A stretch of 64,000 nucleotides of DNA from Variovorax saccharolyticus (GCF_030316765.1 NZ_JASZYT010000012.1:62001-126000); one strand, 5' to 3'; shown: positions 51,819 through 60,194, numbered from the stretch's first letter. The notes: generated by a model from the sequence alone, not told the origin. Numbers and translations: made by a program.

Positions 51819-51831
51819 CTAGGATTCATAG
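51819..51831. promoter_or_regulatory. Candidate PucR-type operator, site 2
   Basis: CTAGGATTCATAG, which on the minus strand reads CTATGAATCCTAG. It lies 106 bases from site 1, about ten helical turns, in the gap between the flavin reductase operon and the semialdehyde-dehydrogenase-like gene. Confidence 0.5.
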
Positions 51832-51918
51832 CAGCAACTACTCCCGACGCGGCCTTCTTGGCGCCTGATGAGGTCGGCGGATAGCGCGGCTTCATCGGGC
51901 GCGTGGAATGACCTGCAC

Positions 51919-53385
51919 CTAGATCCCTCCGAGGCAGAGGTATTTGAGCTCGAGGTAGTCCTCGATGCCATGCCGCGAACCTTCGCGCCCCAGCCCCGAT
52001 TGCTTGACGCCGCCGAAAGGTGCTTCGGCGGTGGAGATGTGGCCAGTGTTAATCCCAACCATGCCCGACTCCAATGCCTCGGCGACGCGGAAGATCCGAC
52101 CGATGTCGCGGCTGTAGAGGTAGCTGGCCAAGCCGAATTCCGTCGCGTTGGCCAGCGCAATGGCCTCGGCTTCGCTCTGGAACCGGAATATCGGAGCCAC
52201 CGGGCCGAAGGTTTCCTCGTGGGCGCAAAGCATGTCGGCGCTGGCATCGGCGATGACCGTGGGCTCGAACAGCCGACCCGAACGCAATCGCCCCCCAGCC
52301 AGGACGCGCCCACCCTTGGATTGCGCATCGCTCACATGCTGACGGACCTTCTCCACGGCTGGATCGTCGATCAGCGAGGCCACCTGCACGCCGGGATCGA
52401 AGCCGTTGCCGAGCCGCAGCTCGCGCACGCGCTCGGCGAGGCGCGTGACGAAAGTCTCGTACACCCCCTCCTGCACATAGAACCTGTTGACGCAGACGCA
52501 GGTCTGTCCGGCGTTGCGAAACTTGCTGATCAAGGCCCCCTCGACGGCACTCTCGATATCCGCATCGTCGAACACGATGAATGGCGCATTGCCGCCGAGT
52601 TCGAGCGACAGCTTCTTGATGGTCGGCGCGCATTGGCGTATGAGGATGCGCCCCACTTCGGTGGAACCAGTGAACGACAGGTGGCGCACCACCGGACTCT
52701 CGCACAGCGCGCGGCCGACCGCGATCGAGTTGGCGCCGTCCGCACTCAGCACGTTGAAGATGCCGGGAGGCAAACCCGCGCGCGCGGCCAGTTCGGCCAA
52801 GGCCAGTGCACACAGGGGCGTCTGTTCGGCCGGCTTGACGATTACGGGGCATCCCGCGGCCAGTGCCGGAGCGACCTTGCGCGTGATCATCGCGAGCGGG
52901 AAGTTCCATGGCGTGATCGCTGCGCAGACGCCCACTGCCTGGCGGAGCACCAGCAGGCGCTTGCCCGGGTCATGCGTGGCGATGGTTTCGCCGCAGACGC
53001 GGCGACCTTCCTCGGCGAACCATTCGAGGAAGCTGGCCGCGTAGGCGACCTCGCCGCGAGCCTCGGCCAAAGGCTTGCCCTGTTCGGCGGTCATCAGGAG
53101 CGCGAGGTCATCTGCGTGCTCGAGCATCAGCGCGTTCCAACGCATCAGCAGAGTAGCGCGCTCCTTGGCGGTCTTGTCCCGCCAAGCAGGCCAGGCTGCG
53201 CCGGCCGCAGCAATCGCCTGCTGCGCGTGGCCCCGATCAGTATCGGCAACCCGCGCCAGTTCCAGACCGGTCGCCGGGTCGGTGACCGAAAATCGTTGCG
53301 TCTGTTCCAGCCAGGCGCCGTTGACATAGGCCGCGGTCTTTAGCAACGCGCGGTCCCGGAGATTTTGCAAAGGGGAGTGATTCAT
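51919..53385 (-). CDS. Succinate-semialdehyde-dehydrogenase-like aldehyde dehydrogenase
   Basis: A 488-residue aldehyde dehydrogenase close to GabD-type enzymes. The catalytic Glu lies in LELGGNAPF, the Cys in GQTCVCVNRFYVQ, and the cofactor loop is FTGSTEVG; 'GVKQSGLGREGSRHGIEDY' and the C-terminal KYLCLGGI are typical of succinate/glutarate semialdehyde dehydrogenases. The C-V-C after the catalytic Cys is common in GabD. ATG 53385 gives the usual N-terminus; ATG 53403 is an alternative. It is separated from the flavin reductase operon by 275 bases. Confidence 0.86.
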   Translation of the reverse strand: MNHSPLQNLRDRALLKTAAYVNGAWLEQTQRFSVTDPATGLELARVADTDRGHAQQAIAAAGAAWPAWRDKTAKERATLLMRWNALMLEHADDLALLMTAEQGKPLAEARGEVAYAASFLEWFAEEGRRVCGETIATHDPGKRLLVLRQAVGVCAAITPWNFPLAMITRKVAPALAAGCPVIVKPAEQTPLCALALAELAARAGLPPGIFNVLSADGANSIAVGRALCESPVVRHLSFTGSTEVGRILIRQCAPTIKKLSLELGGNAPFIVFDDADIESAVEGALISKFRNAGQTCVCVNRFYVQEGVYETFVTRLAERVRELRLGNGFDPGVQVASLIDDPAVEKVRQHVSDAQSKGGRVLAGGRLRSGRLFEPTVIADASADMLCAHEETFGPVAPIFRFQSEAEAIALANATEFGLASYLYSRDIGRIFRVAEALESGMVGINTGHISTAEAPFGGVKQSGLGREGSRHGIEDYLELKYLCLGGI

Positions 53386-53598
53386 TGTCAGTGGAGTTCG
53401 CATGCCGCGCCGCACCGGACAGGGGATGCCGGGAGTCAGCGCGTGAAGGGTGCGTCAAGGTGCCGCACCGTCGTGACGCCGCGCCATACCGCGCCAGATC
53501 GAGAAACCGAACTAAGGCGTTCTGCGCGGCGGCAAATTCTCCCGGGGATACCCGCCGGCCCGATAGGTCAGAAACAGAGCGTCCAGAGGTGGATAGCG

Positions 53599-53611
53599 CT
53601 ATGTTTCCTAG
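53599..53611. promoter_or_regulatory. Candidate PucR-type operator, site 3
   Basis: CTATGTTTCCTAG, differing from site 1 at one base. It lies in the 324-base gap between the divergent semialdehyde-dehydrogenase-like and PucR-type genes, 111 bases before the regulator's ATG. No other gene was seen in this gap. Confidence 0.52.
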
Positions 53612-53707
53612 TAGAGTCATCTCCAATCAGCCCCAGAAAATGCGAGCTTGCTTGGTTAGATCAGGCGCATTCTTCAAGGCGGTTGCCACCCAAAATAGGC
53701 GAATACA

Positions 53708-53720
53708 CGATGATTCCTAG
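53708..53720. promoter_or_regulatory. Candidate PucR-type operator, site 4 (overlaps regulator start)
   Basis: CGATGATTCCTAG, 109 bases from site 3, with one outer arm base changed. It overlaps the ATG at 53710, so it is either an autoregulatory site at the start of the gene or a chance match. Confidence 0.35.
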
Positions 53721-55521
53721 CGTCTCGCGCTCAAGCGCCACAGCCGAGCGGTCAATCCTCCAACTCACGAGCTTGGCCGAGGTCGCCAAGCTCGTGAATG
53801 CGAGTTCGGACCTTGGCACGATGCTGGACCGGATCGTCCTTGCAATTTGCCGCTACACACAGTGGGATATGAGCTCGATCATGAGCATCGACGAGCGCAC
53901 GGGCCGGACGGTATTGATGGCGCGCTATGACCCGCTTTTCATGGATGTACCGACCGCGCCGCGCACCTGGGATCTGGCGACGAGTCCCGCGCTCCAGGTG
54001 ATGCGCACCGGCAAACCGGTGATCTTGCTCGATGCCCAGAACGACACGAACTACCCCTTCTATCAGGAAGACGCCCGCGCCCGGAACTACTCCACGGTGG
54101 TCATCGCACCGCTTCCAGCGCGTGACGCGTACGAACGCCAGATGGTGATTGCGGTGCAATCCAAGGCGGCCATTGACGTCGACGACGAAGCGCTCGAGTT
54201 CCTGCTCACGGTTTCGCATCTCGCTGCGATCGCCGTCGAGAAGGCGCACAAGCTGGCCGAAGAGCGGGCTCTCTCAGACCACATGCGAAGGACCGTCGAG
54301 ACGGCGGGAGTCCTCATGAAGCTGGTGCTCTCGGACTCCTCCGCATCGCACGTCCTCGAAGTGGTCGAGCAGTTGCTTGGGCGTAAGGTCTGCGTTACCG
54401 ATCACTCAGCCGTGGCCGTGTTGACTAGCGAGGCTACGGGCCGCGACCCGGCCGTCCTCGAATTGCTGCCCCCGGTGCGTCAACGCCTCGACTCGGCCTT
54501 GCGCGCGCCGACCCATGGCAGCCGTTCTGCCGGCGCCTTGCCGCCTTTCCTTCAAGGGCGGGAGCAGCAGCTCGACGTCGACGGAGCAATCGTCGGAAGC
54601 CTGTACATCCTGGGCGAAGCGAGCGAGGTCGACGCACTTGACGAACTCCTGGTGCAACAGGTGCAGTTCTCAGTCAGCGTGCTGTTGATGCGAAGCGTGG
54701 TGCGTTTCAATAGCCTTGCCGAGTCGCAGTCGACGCTCCTCGAAGAGCTGGCGCTCGGCGGTTGGCGCAAGGAGGAGGACGTCCGTCTTCGTGCCGCTGC
54801 GGTCGGCGTTCACATCGGTGCGCCCGCGTACCTGGCGGTGGTGAGTCTGCCGATGCAGGACCATCAGCGAGCCGAATGGCTCGAGCAGCACCACCGGGCC
54901 GTCAGCTTTCTGGTGAGCCAGGCTTTCGACAAGTCGGCCGTGGTCATGATCCGCCCTTCCGAACTGCTCGTTTGGTTCTCTCCGTCCGAATCTGGGCCTG
55001 ACGCCTTCCGCAGCGACGGTCCGCTCCTAAAAGTCCTCTGCACGGAACTGGGGCGCCTGCTCGGCGAATCAACCTTTCTCTGCATTAGCGATCGCTGCGT
55101 AGGCATAGCGGACTACGCCGCAGCTTGGTCGGCATGTCAGCGCATGTCCGAACTTTCGCTGCGTTTCGGCCGACGGGGCGTGGTTCACGAGACGGACTTC
55201 GGTCCGGATGCGCTCATCCTTGCGGCCTTGCCGCACGACGGGGTACGCAAGTTCCAGAGCAAAGTCTTGGATCGCATTGCCGCCTTCGACGAGCGCAACG
55301 GCTCGGAGTTGCTTCCGACCGTGGAGTCATTCATGATCTGCAACTGCAAGTTGCAGCGATGCGCCGATGCCATGTCGATCCATGTCACGACGCTTCGATA
55401 CCGACTCGAACGCGTGCGCGAACTATTCGGCATTGACTTTGAAAGTGCGGACCAGCGCTTCAGCTTGCAGCTTGCCTTACGGATTCGTGCGCTCGAGGCA
55501 CCGGCCCGGCACACTCCTTAG
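53710..55521 (+). CDS. GAF-domain PucR/CdaR-type transcriptional regulator
   Basis: A 603-residue regulator. Residues about 15-190 form a GAF sensor domain ('LDRIVLAICRYTQWDMSSIMSID' region). The middle part is the linker/PucR-like region. The C-terminus (about 540-595) holds the HTH_30 module 'CNCKLQRCADAMSIHVTTLRYRLERVRELFGID' (core ADAMSIHVTTLRYRLERV), typical of PucR/CdaR. The open frame extends upstream, but ATG 53710 starts the recognisable protein. It is divergent from the semialdehyde-dehydrogenase-like gene and is the likely controller of both neighbouring transcripts. Confidence 0.83.
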   Translation: MIPSVSRSSATAERSILQLTSLAEVAKLVNASSDLGTMLDRIVLAICRYTQWDMSSIMSIDERTGRTVLMARYDPLFMDVPTAPRTWDLATSPALQVMRTGKPVILLDAQNDTNYPFYQEDARARNYSTVVIAPLPARDAYERQMVIAVQSKAAIDVDDEALEFLLTVSHLAAIAVEKAHKLAEERALSDHMRRTVETAGVLMKLVLSDSSASHVLEVVEQLLGRKVCVTDHSAVAVLTSEATGRDPAVLELLPPVRQRLDSALRAPTHGSRSAGALPPFLQGREQQLDVDGAIVGSLYILGEASEVDALDELLVQQVQFSVSVLLMRSVVRFNSLAESQSTLLEELALGGWRKEEDVRLRAAAVGVHIGAPAYLAVVSLPMQDHQRAEWLEQHHRAVSFLVSQAFDKSAVVMIRPSELLVWFSPSESGPDAFRSDGPLLKVLCTELGRLLGESTFLCISDRCVGIADYAAAWSACQRMSELSLRFGRRGVVHETDFGPDALILAALPHDGVRKFQSKVLDRIAAFDERNGSELLPTVESFMICNCKLQRCADAMSIHVTTLRYRLERVRELFGIDFESADQRFSLQLALRIRALEAPARHTP

Positions 55522-55902
55522 GAGAATCCTTTCGATCTGACTCAACCCTGTGTCGAGAGAAAGAATTTCCTCCGTTGCTGCGTCATTCTTCTGACTCCCT
55601 GCCGGCTGCCCAACCGATGGCCAGTGATTTCCTCTCTCGACTCTTACGAACTATGTCTACCTCGTGCTAGTTTCGACTTTGCACGGAGCGAACAGACTCA
55701 TTCCGAGCAAACAACAACAATTTGAAGGAATGTGTCGAGTTCTAGGACAGGTATCGTTTTCTGTTCGAACATCCCATAAAATCCGCTCCGGCGCGGATTG
55801 GGATGGGCGATGTTCATTCATCGACTCATCAAAGGCGCCTTTGTCGCAGACGTTCATGAGACCAAGCGACGAACTCCCTCAACTTCAAAGGTTTCAGACT
55901 CA
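55522..55902. other. Intergenic region before the H-NS-like gene
   Basis: 381 bases without a supported gene. It is more AT-rich than its surroundings and contains inverted copies of GTCGAGAGA (55552-55560 and 55633-55641), 72 bases apart, of unknown meaning. A TAAAAT hexamer at 55777-55782 could be a -10 box for the H-NS-like gene, but a matching -35 box is unclear. Confidence 0.4.
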
Positions 55903-56646
55903 ATGACGAAGTCCTACGCGCAACTCAAATCCGCCATCGCCAAACTTGAAAAGGAAGCCGCTGCGCTCCGAGAAGCCGAGACGACAAAGGTGGTTGCGCA
56001 GATCAGAGAGTCGATCGCCACGTTTGGCCTGACCGTCGAGCACCTCTTTGGCCGTGGTGCCAAAGCACTGAAGACAGCCACTGGCAAGGCTCTCGGCGGT
56101 GGCAAAGCAACGCGCAAGGGCGCAGGCATTCCCAAGTACCGCCACCCCAAGACGGGCAAGACCTGGACCGGGTTCGGCAAAGCTCCCGGTTGGATCGCCT
56201 CTGCGCGCAATCGTGACAAGTTCCTCATCGACCAATCTGGCGTCGTTGCGGCACCTTCGGTCGAAAAGGCTGAAGCGCCTGTCGCTGCAGTGGCGAAAAA
56301 GGCTACTCGCAAGCCCCGCAGTGTTGCAGCACCGGTGAAGAAGTCGCTACGCGCCACGAAGCTTGCTTCCGCTTCCGCCGCAGTTCCCGATGCGAAAGCT
56401 GAGACGACGATTGCAAAGAAGGCTGCCCCGAAGAAGAGCGCTCCTTCGAAGAAGGCCACGCCGGCGAAGAAGGCGGCGGCCGCCCCCAAGGTTGCCAAGG
56501 CTGCAGCGAAGGCTCCCAAGAAGGTCGTTGCCAAGTCCGCGAAGTCGCAAACCGTCGCCAAGACCCGCCGCCCGCGTGCAACCACGGCCGCTGCAGCACC
56601 TGTGTCGACCTCCGCTCCCGCAGAGACGAGCGTATCCGCGAGCTGA
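55903..56646 (+). CDS. H-NS-family nucleoid protein with a long histone-H1-like Lys/Ala tail
   Basis: A 247-residue DNA-binding protein. Residues 1-55 are a coiled-coil oligomerisation region ('KSAIAKLEKEAAALREAE'). The H-NS C-terminal motif appears as YRHPKTGKTWTGFGKAPGWI around residues 80-100. From about residue 115 to 235 the chain is a low-complexity run of Lys, Ala and Pro (for example AKKAAPKKSAPSKKATPAKK), like eukaryotic H1 or bacterial AlgP/BpH proteins. Canonical H-NS is about 135 residues. ATG 55903 gives the family N-terminus. Confidence 0.85.
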   Translation: MTKSYAQLKSAIAKLEKEAAALREAETTKVVAQIRESIATFGLTVEHLFGRGAKALKTATGKALGGGKATRKGAGIPKYRHPKTGKTWTGFGKAPGWIASARNRDKFLIDQSGVVAAPSVEKAEAPVAAVAKKATRKPRSVAAPVKKSLRATKLASASAAVPDAKAETTIAKKAAPKKSAPSKKATPAKKAAAAPKVAKAAAKAPKKVVAKSAKSQTVAKTRRPRATTAAAAPVSTSAPAETSVSAS

Positions 56647-56681
56647 TATTGCACGTCGGCCGTCTGCGGCCGCCGAGATCA

Positions 56682-56713
56682 CACAAACGGGCCGCTTTTG
56701 CGGCCCGTTTGTG
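56682..56713 (+). terminator. Strong hairpin terminator after the H-NS-like gene
   Basis: Perfect 14-base arms (CACAAACGGGCCGC and GCGGCCCGTTTGTG) around a TTTT loop, 36 bases after the stop codon. The 3' side reads CTTTGG without a long T-run, so termination may be rho-independent but leaky. Confidence 0.75.
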
Positions 56714-56961
56714 CTTTGGCGCAGTTGCCCCAGACAGCGACCGGGTGCGCTCAACGTCCACGGGGGAGGCATGTTCTTGGCCGAGCACGCCGCGTCGACG
56801 CCAGGCGACGCTTAGTCGAACGCCGCTCCTGGCGTGACACCGAATCACTTCCAAGGCATTGCTCGCAGAGCGAGGAGAACGGACCCCGGGCAAGAATGCG
56901 ATCTCCAGCGACCCCTGAACAATCGCCCTCGCCTTCCCGCTTTCTACCAAATGCCCGATCG

Positions 56962-57452
56962 ATGAAGCCAACAAGAAGACCTTCGAAGACCCAGACCCGT
57001 ATCGCCACGCGGGGACCCGCCGTGGGCGAGTGCAACATCTGCGGCACCGTCGGCCCTCTGACTGAAGACCACACGCCGCCCAAAGGTTGCTATCAACCAA
57101 AGGCCGTCGAGCTACGCGCACTTGTTCGCAGGCTGGCAGACCCGTCCTATGGCGCCTTAGGACCCGAATCGCGCTTTTCTCAGAACGGCGTCAAGTTCAA
57201 GACGCTATGCCATCGCTGCAACAACACCCTGCTCGGAACGAAGTACGATCTTGCGCTCATTGAATTTGTAAACCGAGTTGCTCGACTCGTCAGGTCGGAT
57301 CTCGAGCTGCCCCTTGAGCTCAAGGTAGAAACTCAACCCCAGGCGATCGCTCGTGCGGTACTGGGGCATATGGCTGCCCAGGGAGTTGGCCGATACCCAA
57401 AGGGACCGCAGACCGAGGCGGTGCGCGACTACCTCCTCGACGAGGCACTGCC
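56962..57452 (+). pseudogene. HNH endonuclease-like gene, 3' truncated
   Basis: The frame encodes 'GECNICGTVGPLTEDHTPPKGCY' (core CNICGTVGPLTEDHTPP) and later 'LCHRCNN', the paired Cys-x-x-Cys knuckles and the DH of an HNH_5 zinc-nuclease. It continues normally to 'EAVRDYLLDEALPLP' and then breaks off: after about 57452 the same frame gives low-complexity Arg/Ser text while another frame carries a different protein family. The C-terminal part is therefore missing. Confidence 0.7.
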
Positions 57453-57656
57453 TTTGCCCAGAGGGTCAAGCCCGAGCGCGATCCGGCGACCAAGGAGGTG
57501 TTGCCTCCCGAAAAGCAGGACAAGCGCTCGATCATCCCGATCGAGCGGGGCGATGTCGACCAGTGGCTGGCCGGCACCGTCGAGGAGGCGCAGGAGCTGC
57601 TCAAGCTGACGCCGGTTGACGTGTTCGACGCCGGGCCGATCACCGCTCCGGCCTAG
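57453..57656 (+). pseudogene. 3' fragment of a SRAP (YedK/HMCES-type) peptidase gene
   Basis: In a frame different from the HNH gene, 67 codons end in TAG: 'EVLPPEKQDKRSIIPIERGD', then 'VDQWLAGTVEEAQELLKLTP' and 'VDVFDAGP'. This is the C-terminal strand and helix order of SRAP proteins, where (R)S-V-V-x-P-x-x-x-x-D-x-W-L is followed by a final helix. The active-site Cys2, His and Glu regions are absent, so it is a non-functional tail joined to the truncated HNH gene. Confidence 0.6.
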
Positions 57657-57765
57657 CGCTCATACAGCGCCCTGCGCCGCCCGATCGTCGCCTCCGAACA
57701 CGTTGCTTTGGGGACCTGCTCGGACCGCTACGATCACCATTCCAAAAACGATCGAGGAGTGAGAG

Positions 57766-58011
57766 ATGAACGGAATGGCTGGGCTCGGAGTGTTCCTGTC
57801 GGTGGCGCTTTTCCTGCTGGGACTCGTGGTGGCGATCCTGTGGATTTGCATGCCGTTCGCGATCTTCGGCACGAAGCCGCTGCTTCGCGAACTCATTGCT
57901 GAGCAGCGCAAGACGAATCAGTACTTGGCTGCTGTTGCGGCCGCCGACCGCGGCAAAGCCACTTTCGACGTCAGCGCCGGCGGGGGCGCGCGTAGGGTCG
58001 AACCAACCTGA
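57766..58011 (+). CDS. Small membrane protein, unknown function
   Basis: An 81-residue protein with a GAGGAG ribosome-binding site seven bases before ATG. Residues about 5-33 are strongly hydrophobic (one long or two short membrane segments), followed by 'LLRELIAEQRKTNQYLAAV', an amphipathic cytoplasmic helix. It lies 12 bases before another small membrane protein. No family recognised. Confidence 0.62.
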   Translation: MNGMAGLGVFLSVALFLLGLVVAILWICMPFAIFGTKPLLRELIAEQRKTNQYLAAVAAADRGKATFDVSAGGGARRVEPT

Positions 58012-58023
58012 ATCGGAGGACCG

Positions 58024-58332
58024 ATGAACGAGTGGTTCTTCGGGCTGCTCTTAGCCTACCCAGGGGCGTTCCGCTTGGCCGGACGCGCACTGTTTAGCCT
58101 ATGCGGCGTACTGGCGTTGATCGGTCTTCGATTGGATCGAATCGGGAACCGCGCTGGCAGGATGGCGGCGCGAGCGCATGTTGAGGCGCCGGACGTCTTG
58201 GCGGGCCTTCCATGGTGGCTTGGGATGGCAGTTCCTGAATCTCCCATGGAGTGGGCGGGGCTCGTAGCGCTCGCGGTCCTCGGTGCGTACTTGGCCTACC
58301 TCGGTAAGTGGGCCAGCAAGCTGTCGGCATGA
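58024..58332 (+). CDS. Small membrane protein, unknown function
   Basis: A 102-residue protein with a GGAGG site five bases before ATG. Two hydrophobic segments (about residues 20-38 and 78-95) flank a polar Arg-rich middle ('RLDRIGNRAGRMAARAHVEA'). It is coupled to the preceding gene by a 12-base gap. No family recognised. Confidence 0.6.
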   Translation: MNEWFFGLLLAYPGAFRLAGRALFSLCGVLALIGLRLDRIGNRAGRMAARAHVEAPDVLAGLPWWLGMAVPESPMEWAGLVALAVLGAYLAYLGKWASKLSA

Positions 58333-58336
58333 AAAA

Positions 58337-58352
58337 GCCCGCCGAAGCGGGC
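58337..58352. terminator. Short hairpin after the small membrane-protein pair
   Basis: GCCCGC and GCGGGC arms around CGAA, preceded by a run of five A on the plus strand, which is a T-run on the minus strand. It may end minus-strand transcripts coming from the thermonuclease-like gene or plus-strand ones from the membrane pair. Confidence 0.45.
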
Positions 58353-58455
58353 AAGACCTTGGAGCACCGAGGAGGAGGTCCATGGTGGAACTCGCCCATG
58401 AACGGGGCCTGAATCACCGCGCGGCGCGGACGGGAATCGCTCTGATCCACCTCAA

Positions 58456-58983
58456 TCACTGATCCCCGCGCTGGGCCTTGCGCCAGTCCCACGGCGGCAC
58501 CGGCTCGGCATCGCGCCAGAGCCCGGCGTGCTTGGCCTTCGCTTCCGTCTCGGCGAACTCGTATTGCCCACGTTCCTGGGCGGTCTGTTCTCGAGAGTAG
58601 GCCTGGTACCACCAGGCCATGCCTACCGTGACCATCGCAAGGCCGGCATCGAGCGTCTTGGGCCCGCGCGGCGCTGAGGCGGGCGTCACCATCACCTTGC
58701 ACACAGAGCGGCCGTAGCGATCGGTCTTGGGGCAGTCGAGGTCGACGTCCTTCATGTAGACCATGTCTGACATCGCCTGCTTGGAGCGCACGCCAAACGG
58801 CTGCCGCTTCTCCGGGGCGTCTATGCCGTTCAGCCGAACCTTGACCTCCTCGTAGCTGCCTGGCTGACCACAGCGGGCCTTTAGGGTGTCACCGTCTGAG
58901 ACCCCGACCACCAGGCAGGTGCGAGGGGCCGCGAAGACGGCAAGCGGGAGTGCGAGTAGGAGAAGTGGGAGGAAGCGACGCAT
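58456..58983 (-). CDS. Exported thermonuclease-like (SNase-fold) protein
   Basis: A 175-residue protein with a signal peptide of about 18 residues ending in AVFAA. The SNase active-site pattern is present: 'VSDGDTLKARC', 'RLNGIDAPEKRQPFG' with catalytic Arg and Asp, and 'TDRYGRSVCKV'. It should cut DNA or RNA in the periplasm or outside, needing calcium. ATG 58983 gives the signal peptide; the longer frame is non-homologous. Confidence 0.85.
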   Translation of the reverse strand: MRRFLPLLLLALPLAVFAAPRTCLVVGVSDGDTLKARCGQPGSYEEVKVRLNGIDAPEKRQPFGVRSKQAMSDMVYMKDVDLDCPKTDRYGRSVCKVMVTPASAPRGPKTLDAGLAMVTVGMAWWYQAYSREQTAQERGQYEFAETEAKAKHAGLWRDAEPVPPWDWRKAQRGDQ

Positions 58984-59003
58984 GGTCCCATTGTCGCGAA
59001 GCG

Positions 59004-59213
59004 TCATGCCTGTCCGCGCCTCCGCAGCCCTTCGCGGAACAGCAGCGCACCAATCCCTCCAAGTACCGCCCAATCGTCTTCTGTGAGGCGATCTCCAGCC
59101 AGGTCCATCCAGGCCGCTAGACTGGCTATGGCGTCGTCCAGCCCCTGTCCGCTCCCCTGCACGTCCAGTAGAGAAGCGCGTTGTTCGAACAGTTCGATGG
59201 TCGGGTGTTTCAT
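59004..59213 (-). CDS. Small hypothetical protein
   Basis: A 69-residue frame starting at ATG 59213, 20 bases upstream of the thermonuclease-like gene on the same strand. Sequence 'TIELFEQRASLLDVQGSGQGLD' followed by 'DRLTEDDWAVLGGIGALLFREGL' suggests two helices. Its leader, the bases just before ATG, is nearly the same as that of the thermonuclease gene. No family recognised. Confidence 0.5.
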   Translation of the reverse strand: MKHPTIELFEQRASLLDVQGSGQGLDDAIASLAAWMDLAGDRLTEDDWAVLGGIGALLFREGLRRRGQA

Positions 59214-59552
59214 GGACCCATTGTCGTCCCAGGGGCAGTCCATCTCCCTGCAGCGTCAATGGCGGACGGTGAGTCCTGACCCGCTCGAAGAGGTTGCGGC
59301 TGATCTGTGGCTCTACGAGAGGCCGTTGGGCGCGCGCCGGTCTCCAGCAGAATGCGCAGATGGCGATCGCTACAGCTCGCCGGTCGTCCCGACCGCGACC
59401 GGCTGCAGTCGTCCAACATCGGACCTTCATGCCTGCCTTCCAATTTGCCAAGAACCGACCGACGGACATGACCCACAACCGCCGTTCTGAGCCGCGCCCA
59501 GCAAAACCGTTCTGGGGGCGTCCGTAGAATTCACCGCTTTGCCGAGACAAAC
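59214..59552. other. Intergenic region before the SWIB gene
   Basis: 339 bases with no supported gene. It is GC-rich with scattered complementary CCG/CGG runs (for example around 59385-59405) resembling degenerate chromosomal filler common between Burkholderiales genes. No promoter was identified with confidence. Confidence 0.35.
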
Positions 59553-59810
59553 ATGACCACTGCCAAGAAGCAAACGGCGTTCACGCGCCCCCTGACACCC
59601 AGCGTTGAGCTCGCAGCTGTCATTGGCTCCGCACCCCAGCCTAGAACCGAGGTCACCAAGCTGCTGTGGGACTACATCAAGCTGAACAACCTCCAAAACC
59701 CAGCGAACAAGCGCAATATCCTTTGTGATGCCAAGCTTCAAGCGGTGATGGGCAAGCCCGAGGTGACGATGTTCGAAATGTCGGGGCTTGTTGGGAAGCA
59801 CCTGTCCTGA
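59553..59810 (+). CDS. SWIB/MDM2-domain protein
   Basis: An 85-residue protein that is almost entirely one SWIB domain: 'PLTPSVELAAVIGSAPQPRTEVTKLLWDYIKLNNLQ', then 'KRNILCDAKLQAVMG' and 'EMSGLVGKHL'. The start of this domain order is diagnostic (core TEVTKLLWDYIKLNNLQ). Bacterial SWIB proteins are mostly seen in chlamydiae and proteobacteria and are thought to bind DNA-associated proteins. Role unknown. Confidence 0.85.
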   Translation: MTTAKKQTAFTRPLTPSVELAAVIGSAPQPRTEVTKLLWDYIKLNNLQNPANKRNILCDAKLQAVMGKPEVTMFEMSGLVGKHLS

Positions 59811-59951
59811 AGAGCGTTGCCGCACGCAGCCGGCTTCGGCCGGCCAGGGGCCGACCCTGCTCGATGACCGGCCGCAGACGGCCAACATCTGACGTTCCGC
59901 TGAGTTAGTCGTCCGGTCAAAATGCAGGGGTTCAACGTTTGAGGCAACTAC

Positions 59952-60194
59952 ATGCTTGAAGAGCGCGGCCACTGGTTTCCGGCGAAACGCTATGGGTGGG
60001 GTTGGGGTATGCCGACGCGCTGGCAAGGCTGGGCGGTTCTCATCGCGTACTTCCTCCTGCTCGGTCTCGCCATCATCGTGTTCCGTCCAGACCGGACTCC
60101 AGTTGCGTTTCTTGCGTCCACCGGGTTTTTGAGCCTCGTCCTGGTCGGGATTTGCTGGCTGAAGGGCGCGCCACCGAAGTGGCGCTGGGGATGA
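59952..60194 (+). CDS. Small two-helix membrane protein
   Basis: An 80-residue protein. A Trp/Gly-rich N-terminus ('RGHWFPAKRYGWGWGMPTRW') leads into hydrophobic segments at about residues 24-43 and 49-70, ending in 'PPKWRWG'. This pattern is a common uncharacterised small protein in Comamonadaceae and related groups. It stands alone 141 bases after the SWIB gene. Confidence 0.65.
   Translation: MLEERGHWFPAKRYGWGWGMPTRWQGWAVLIAYFLLLGLAIIVFRPDRTPVAFLASTGFLSLVLVGICWLKGAPPKWRWG

Noticed and set aside
55552..55641. Inverted GTCGAGAGA repeats as insertion-sequence ends
   Set aside because: Only nine bases match, the interior is 72 bases and holds no transposase; no target-site duplication was seen.
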